Assembly (NCBI GenBank): GCA_026394695.1
Contig: JAPKXT010000203.1
Location: 1-15,146, forward strand
DNA length: 15,146 nt
Direction of reading: 5' to 3'
DNA from: Methanoregula sp.
GTDB lineage: Archaea; Halobacteriota; Methanomicrobia; Methanomicrobiales; Methanospirillaceae
The position numbers and the translations under genes are program-made. This document shows positions 13,838 through 15,146 of the stretch, in pieces; positions within the stretch are counted from its first letter, which is position 1, and every line of letters begins with the position of its first letter. Below the pieces are notes generated by a model that was given only the letters and a program-made list of their open reading frames with translations, ran no database searches and had not been told where the DNA came from.

Positions 13838-14347
13838 TCAGCACGGATGAACGTCCTTCATGTTGCATAAAGGTAAAAGATTGGATTTTTTCTCTGTCAG
13901 AACTGAACACAATTCACTATCATATGTCTTTAAAAAATACATCCCGGCATAACAACCATGTTTTTGTTGTTCCTGATTGATATCAAATATTGAAGTTGCG
14001 TTCATCTGAAAATCTGATACTATGCCCATTTCGGTTAAGTACTGCAAAAATGAATTTTTTGAAAGTTCTAATTTTGAGGATACTTTCAACGGTACAATTC
14101 TATCATAATAAGTTTTTGACAATATTTTCATATCTGCTGCATGTTTATAGGATTTTAATGAGGTGGAATCCTGACTATCCATAATTCTGTGCAAACTCTC
14201 ATTCTGTTGAATAAGAAAATTCTCTAAATTTTCGATATAAACATCATCGTCAGATTTTGAAATTGAAGGTTGAGATTGATTTACACAACCGCAAATGAAA
14301 CACACAGTAGTAATGATTATTAAAAGTAAAATTATCTCTTTTTTCAT
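13838..14347 (-). CDS. Hypothetical lipoprotein
   Basis: A protein of 169 residues from the ATG at 14347, not assigned to a family. Seen: a signal peptide with MKKE, a hydrophobic core of about 14 residues and the lipobox-like ICGC, which places the lipidated cysteine at residue 21. The mature part is mostly helical and polar, with a cysteine-bearing C-terminus (HGCYAG, SELCSV, PLCNM, and a terminal Cys) that could form disulfides outside the cell. A GTG at 14428 would add 27 residues in front of the signal peptide and is rejected for that reason. No strong ribosome site is visible. It lies in AT-rich DNA beside the zinc-ribbon gene, 110 bp away. Confidence 0.75.
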   Translation of the reverse strand: MKKEIILLLIIITTVCFICGCVNQSQPSISKSDDDVYIENLENFLIQQNESLHRIMDSQDSTSLKSYKHAADMKILSKTYYDRIVPLKVSSKLELSKNSFLQYLTEMGIVSDFQMNATSIFDINQEQQKHGCYAGMYFLKTYDSELCSVLTEKKSNLLPLCNMKDVHPC

Positions 14348-14411
14348 GTGGCTGAATATATCGTTTGATACAATAAATTCTTGGAAATCTACTTGAGGAT
14401 GACAAATATAG

Positions 14412-14555
14412 TATATTTTCAATTTCACCCCGTCATTGGAATTTTACTCTTTTAGAAAAAGTATAGAATTGGATTTACGGAATCTTACTGGTGTACCGCC
14501 AATTGCGGAGACTCCTTCAATGGATGAAATTTACGAACTTTTAAAAAAATATTAA
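14412..14555 (+). pseudogene. Coding relic: 3' end of an unknown gene
   Basis: On the plus strand a frame without stops runs from 14412 to a TAA at 14553-14555. Its last 30 residues, including DLRNLTGVPPIAETPSMDEI and ending YELLKKY, have the composition of a true protein C-terminus. There is no ATG before the internal one at 14520 and a stop at 14409 cuts the frame upstream, so only a fragment can remain. I do not recognise the family. It overlaps the upstream region of the lipoprotein gene and lies in the neighbourhood of an insertion sequence. Confidence 0.35.
14543..14549 (-). terminator. U7 tract after the small membrane protein gene
   Basis: Seven T residues on the minus strand begin 18 nt past the stop codon at 14568. 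A likely archaeal terminator. The same A run encodes the lysines of the plus-strand relic. Confidence 0.4.
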
Positions 14556-14567
14556 GAGCAAATGTAA

Positions 14568-14969
14568 TTACTGCTCCATCTTCTTGAAAAATTTTGAAAA
14601 CAAATAATATATTCCCAGCGATGCAAAAACAAATGAGGTGGCAACCCAAGGAAATTCTGGTTTATTTATCGATTGATAAAAAGTCATGGTAACAGCAACA
14701 AAAGCAAGGATTAAAGCTGTTGCTGAAAATAAGAGAATGATACTTTGCATTCGTTGATTAATTTTCTCGTTTTGTAATGTTTTATAAGTAAAAAATCCAA
14801 ATAAATAATAAGGATTGTCTTTAAATAAATTGAAAATTTCATCCTTTTTTGTTGCCTGAACTTTCCAAGAAATAACCTCATTGCAGAATTTTTCAATATC
14901 TTTTAACTCTTTTTTTTCATCATTTAGCTTATTTGAAAATTTATCTGAAAATATATCTTTTAATGCCAT
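14568..14969 (-). CDS. Small two-helix membrane protein, unknown
   Basis: A protein of 133 residues that I cannot assign. Seen: a highly charged, lysine/glutamate-rich N-terminal half, probably helical and cytoplasmic (residues 1-70), two transmembrane helices at about 76-99 and 107-126 separated by a short proline-containing loop, and a basic tail. The ATG at 14969 has GGTG about 7 nt upstream, a good start. The gene is AT-rich and stands alone, 30-40 bp from the probable end of an insertion sequence. Two-helix proteins with a charged soluble arm occur as membrane partners in many systems, but no such partner is visible here. Confidence 0.7.
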   Translation of the reverse strand: MALKDIFSDKFSNKLNDEKKELKDIEKFCNEVISWKVQATKKDEIFNLFKDNPYYLFGFFTYKTLQNEKINQRMQSIILLFSATALILAFVAVTMTFYQSINKPEFPWVATSFVFASLGIYYLFSKFFKKMEQ

Positions 14970-15006
14970 ATATGCACCAATATGATAATTTTAATTAATA
15001 TAATTA

Positions 15007-15146
15007 GGTGATTATGTAACATCCACCAAAAACACGATTTAATCTAACATCAATTCCACCAGAACCCCAAATAAATCTTTCTCTCTATTGTTATACCGCC
15101 ATTCCATTTCTTTGATGTAATAGAGAAATTTCTCCTTGGAGATACC
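15007..15146 (-). mobile_element. IS1595-family (ISXO2-like) insertion sequence, end only
   Basis: The 3' end of a transposase gene lies at the right edge, and the sequence after its stop, GGTGATTATGTAACATCC from 15007, is a plausible terminal inverted repeat. The other end and any target duplication are outside the window, so the boundary is an estimate. Confidence 0.5.
15039..15146 (-). CDS. ISXO2-like transposase, C-terminal 35 residues
   Basis: On the minus strand the frame is open from the right edge to a TAA at 15041-15039. The 35 residues begin GISKEKFLYYIKEMEWRYNN and end LFGVLVELMLD. The pattern of G-(I/L)-S-K near an aromatic helix, then E-W/F-R-Y/F-N-N/R-R and a final hydrophobic helix is the typical C-terminus of IS1595-family transposases, which bind the element ends and carry a DDE-type nuclease further upstream. 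The catalytic part is outside the window, so I cannot say whether the gene is intact. Confidence 0.7.
   Translation of the reverse strand, partial: GISKEKFLYYIKEMEWRYNNREKDLFGVLVELMLD

Overview
The window is a piece of a methanogenic euryarchaeal chromosome, most likely from Methanomicrobiales (Methanoregula-like; this placement is inference). The evidence is an archaeal CPSF-type beta-CASP nuclease beside a proteasome beta subunit, a Sec61-beta subunit, the coenzyme F420 glutamate ligase CofE, a DUF1922 zinc ribbon, and early tetrapyrrole genes. Most of the window looks moderately GC-rich and is tightly packed.

Layout: 1-4837 is a minus-strand block, transcribed right to left: amidohydrolase, universal stress protein, four-CBS-domain protein, psmB, then aCPSF1/FttA cut by the left edge. 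A compact divergent promoter at about 4853-4880 separates it from Sec61-beta (plus strand). Sec61-beta converges on cofE (minus strand). From 5846 to 6798 there is no convincing gene. That stretch is full of GC-rich stem-loops, including two copies of a compound hairpin repeat and several hairpin-plus-T-tract elements. DUF1922 and a HI0933/BaiN-type flavoprotein follow on the plus strand. They converge on a compact minus-strand operon, hemB-hemL-hemC-cobA-psiE-like, whose genes all overlap by 4-16 bp. HemL makes 5-aminolevulinate from glutamate semialdehyde, HemB makes porphobilinogen, HemC makes hydroxymethylbilane, and CobA methylates uroporphyrinogen III towards siroheme, cobalamin and F430. 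The steps before HemL (HemA) and between HemC and CobA (HemD) are not encoded here.

From about 12757 to the right edge the DNA becomes strongly AT-rich and is accessory in character. It holds a membrane-anchored zinc-ribbon/DUF4352-like protein with an internal 93-bp duplication, a cysteine-containing lipoprotein, a coding relic, a small two-helix membrane protein and the 3' end of an IS1595-family (ISXO2-like) transposase at the edge.

The best candidate for something undescribed is the hairpin-rich gap at about 5985-6665. I found no clearly new protein system. The other genes belong to known families.
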